Source: an uncultured Lachnospiraceae bacterium (GTDB lineage Bacteria; Bacillota; Clostridia; Lachnospirales; Lachnospiraceae). From it: DNA of 5,943 bases. Shown in pieces: positions 4,891 through 5,943 of this stretch (the stretch's first letter is position 1; the number at the start of each line of letters is the position of its first letter). The DNA is taken from the NCBI GenBank assembly GCA_902783095.1, contig CACZPX010000290.1:1-5943 (forward strand), in the 5' to 3' direction. The position numbers and the translations under genes are program-made. A model generated the notes under the pieces. That model was not told the DNA's origin. It worked only from the letters and a program-made list of their open reading frames with translations, and made no database searches.

Positions 4891-4915
4891 GGATCACATA
4901 AAGGAGGGTCTTAAA

Positions 4916-5356
4916 ATGTTAGTACCGAGTATCTTCAGAGACAGCTTATTTGATGATTTTATGGACGATTTTGTATTCCCTACCGTATACAGTACCAGAG
5001 AGCAGAAACCGGAACAGCCGATGTTCATGCGCACGGACGTGAAGGAACTGGAAAACGGCTACGAGCTTTCCATCGACCTGCCCGGCTATAAGAAGGACGA
5101 GGTCCAGCTGGAACTCAAGAAGGGTTACCTCACCGTAAAGGCGGATACCGCCAAGAACGTGGACGAGAAGGACGAGAACGGCAAGTACATCCGCCGCGAG
5201 CGTTACACCGGTTCCATGCAGCGTTCCTTCTACGTGGGCGAGAAGATCTCCGAAGAGGACATCAAAGCCAGATTTGAAAACGGCATCCTGGTGGTGAACG
5301 TTCCCAAGCAGGAGCCGAAAAAGGTGGAAGAGAAGAAATACATCACCATCGAGTAA
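4916..5356 (+). CDS. hsp20: Small heat-shock protein, Hsp20/alpha-crystallin family
   Basis: A 146-residue cytoplasmic ATP-independent holdase chaperone that keeps unfolding proteins soluble for refolding by DnaK or GroEL. The alpha-crystallin domain spans about residues 37-132, from MRTDVKELENGYELSIDLPGY to the conserved FENGILVVNVPK (120-131). A short N-terminal arm rich in F and D (FRDSLFDDFMDDFVFP, 7-22) would drive oligomer formation. The C-terminal YITIE carries the I-x-I motif (I143, I145) that docks into neighbouring subunits. The length is typical. AAGGAGGG (4901-4908) lies 7 nt before the ATG. It is a single-gene unit: a CIRCE-overlapped promoter upstream and a strong terminator downstream. 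Heat induction through HrcA is inferred from the operator. Its codons look less extreme in G+C near the start than those of neighbouring genes. Confidence 0.96.
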   Translation: MLVPSIFRDSLFDDFMDDFVFPTVYSTREQKPEQPMFMRTDVKELENGYELSIDLPGYKKDEVQLELKKGYLTVKADTAKNVDEKDENGKYIRRERYTGSMQRSFYVGEKISEEDIKARFENGILVVNVPKQEPKKVEEKKYITIE

Positions 5357-5442
5357 CGCCTGTGTGACAGACAGCGCAACAGATCATCCGACGTAAAACA
5401 GAGCTTTAGCATAGATCCAACTCCTCTCCAACAAAAAAGCGG

Positions 5443-5468
5443 CCGCCGCCCAAATGGGCGGCGGTTTT
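5443..5468. terminator. Bidirectional Rho-independent terminator
   Basis: A perfect 9-bp GC stem, CCGCCGCCC (5443-5451) with GGGCGGCGG (5456-5464), has the loop AAAT and is followed by TTTT (5465-5468) on the + strand. On the minus strand the stem is followed, after four bases, by TTTTTT (complement of 5433-5438). It therefore suits both hsp20 and the convergent DUF885-like gene. The 86 bp between the hsp20 stop and the stem hold nothing recognisable. Confidence 0.9.
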
Positions 5469-5510
5469 GCTGTGTATGGCCGGACGTCGGATCCGGTTTT
5501 GATCCCGGGC

Positions 5511-5943
5511 TCAGTGCGCCGGGAACTCCCTGGTCATCAGCAGGGACTTGAAGTCGTAGCGGTAGCTGCGCTTCTGATCCTCCGGCAGGGCCAGGTACAT
5601 CTCCAGAATGTCCACGGAGACGCGGCCCACCGCGAACAGGATCTCGGTGAACTGCTTCTCGTCGTACACGTCCTTGTACTGCTCCTCCAGCTCGCGGATC
5701 TTCTTGTAGCCGAAGTAGTAGGTGGTGAAGTAGCCTTCCATGTCCTCCTGCTGCTTTACCTGGCCGCGGGCGGTGGTGTAGTCATAGTCCAGCTCGTCCA
5801 TATACAGCTTTACGGCATCCTTGATGGGTCTGCCGAAGTAGCGCAGCATCAGGTCGGCCTTGATGCGGACCGCGGTGTGGTGCTGGCGGTAGGCCGTAAA
5901 CAGCGGATAGAACGGGTCCTCGGGATAGATGAACTCGAACAGG
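5511..5943 (-). CDS. DUF885-like protein, C-terminal fragment (cut by window edge)
   Basis: The open frame runs from the right edge to a TGA at 5513-5511, giving the last 143 residues of a larger protein. An internal ATG at 5849 is not the likely start, because the frame continues upstream to the edge with protein-like sequence (LFEFIYPEDPFYPLF...). The pattern DLMLRYFGRPIKDAVKLYMD, EGYFTTYYFGYKKIRELE and FAVGRVSVDILEMYL resembles the C-terminal part of DUF885 proteins, where the PGQA-xxY-xxG-xxxI-xxLR region follows a zinc-peptidase-like core. The catalytic part would lie outside the window, so neither function nor intactness can be judged. It converges on hsp20, with a shared terminator at 5443-5468. 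The family call is tentative; the coding call is secure from the codon pattern and length. Confidence 0.6.
   Translation of the reverse strand, partial: LFEFIYPEDPFYPLFTAYRQHHTAVRIKADLMLRYFGRPIKDAVKLYMDELDYDYTTARGQVKQQEDMEGYFTTYYFGYKKIRELEEQYKDVYDEKQFTEILFAVGRVSVDILEMYLALPEDQKRSYRYDFKSLLMTREFPAH

Noticed and set aside
4858..4908. RNA thermometer in the hsp20 leader (TCCTC pairing with the SD)
   Set aside because: The TCCTC segment lies at or before the predicted transcription start, and the only stable hairpin (4877-4890) leaves the SD free.
5480..5500. Second terminator-like dyad CCGGA...TCCGG-TTTT
   Set aside because: Only a 5-bp stem; the strong terminator at 5443-5468 already serves both genes.

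Overview
The window looks like a moderately GC-rich Bacillota chromosome (roughly 60 % G+C by eye), most likely a gut-type Clostridia. The grounds are a HrcA/CIRCE-controlled small heat-shock gene, AGGAGG-type ribosome binding sites, sigma-A promoters with TGn extended -10 boxes, a bacterial FatA-like acyl-ACP thioesterase, and a LarA-type nickel-pincer racemase. No mobile-element protein, tRNA, rRNA or CRISPR array was seen.

Layout. Positions 1-33 are an intrinsic terminator of a gene lying outside the window. Positions 40-318 look like the 5' end of a group II intron (domain I only), in which a segment of about 73-80 bp is repeated almost three times in tandem; no reverse transcriptase or domain V follows. 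The repeats run up to the 3' end of a leftward nudC (NADH diphosphatase, 324-1184). A 141-bp divergent intergenic region carries a near-consensus promoter for the rightward larA homologue (1326-2597), which is followed 30 bp later by an HD-superfamily hydrolase gene (2628-3194); the two probably form an operon. The convergent gap after it (3195-3429) is filled by a dyad-rich repeat element that ends beside the stop codon of a leftward acyl-ACP thioesterase (3430-4140). That gene diverges from a small integral membrane protein of unknown function (4217-4672).

Positions 4673-4915 are non-coding but dense: a 9-bp tandem repeat, a 27-position near-perfect palindrome, two TTCACAAA direct repeats one helical turn apart, a perfect CIRCE operator overlapping a sigma-A promoter, and a small 5'UTR hairpin. 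They precede hsp20 (4916-5356). A strong bidirectional terminator (5443-5468) separates hsp20 from the C-terminal end of a leftward DUF885-like protein that runs off the right edge.

The genes do not form one pathway. The supportable functional links are larA with the HD hydrolase (same transcript) and CIRCE with hsp20 (heat-shock repression). The rest is ordinary chromosomal gene content separated by palindromic repeats. I see no convincing new defence or biosynthetic system. The most unusual items are the intron remnant with its internal tandem duplication and the palindromic elements in the intergenic regions.
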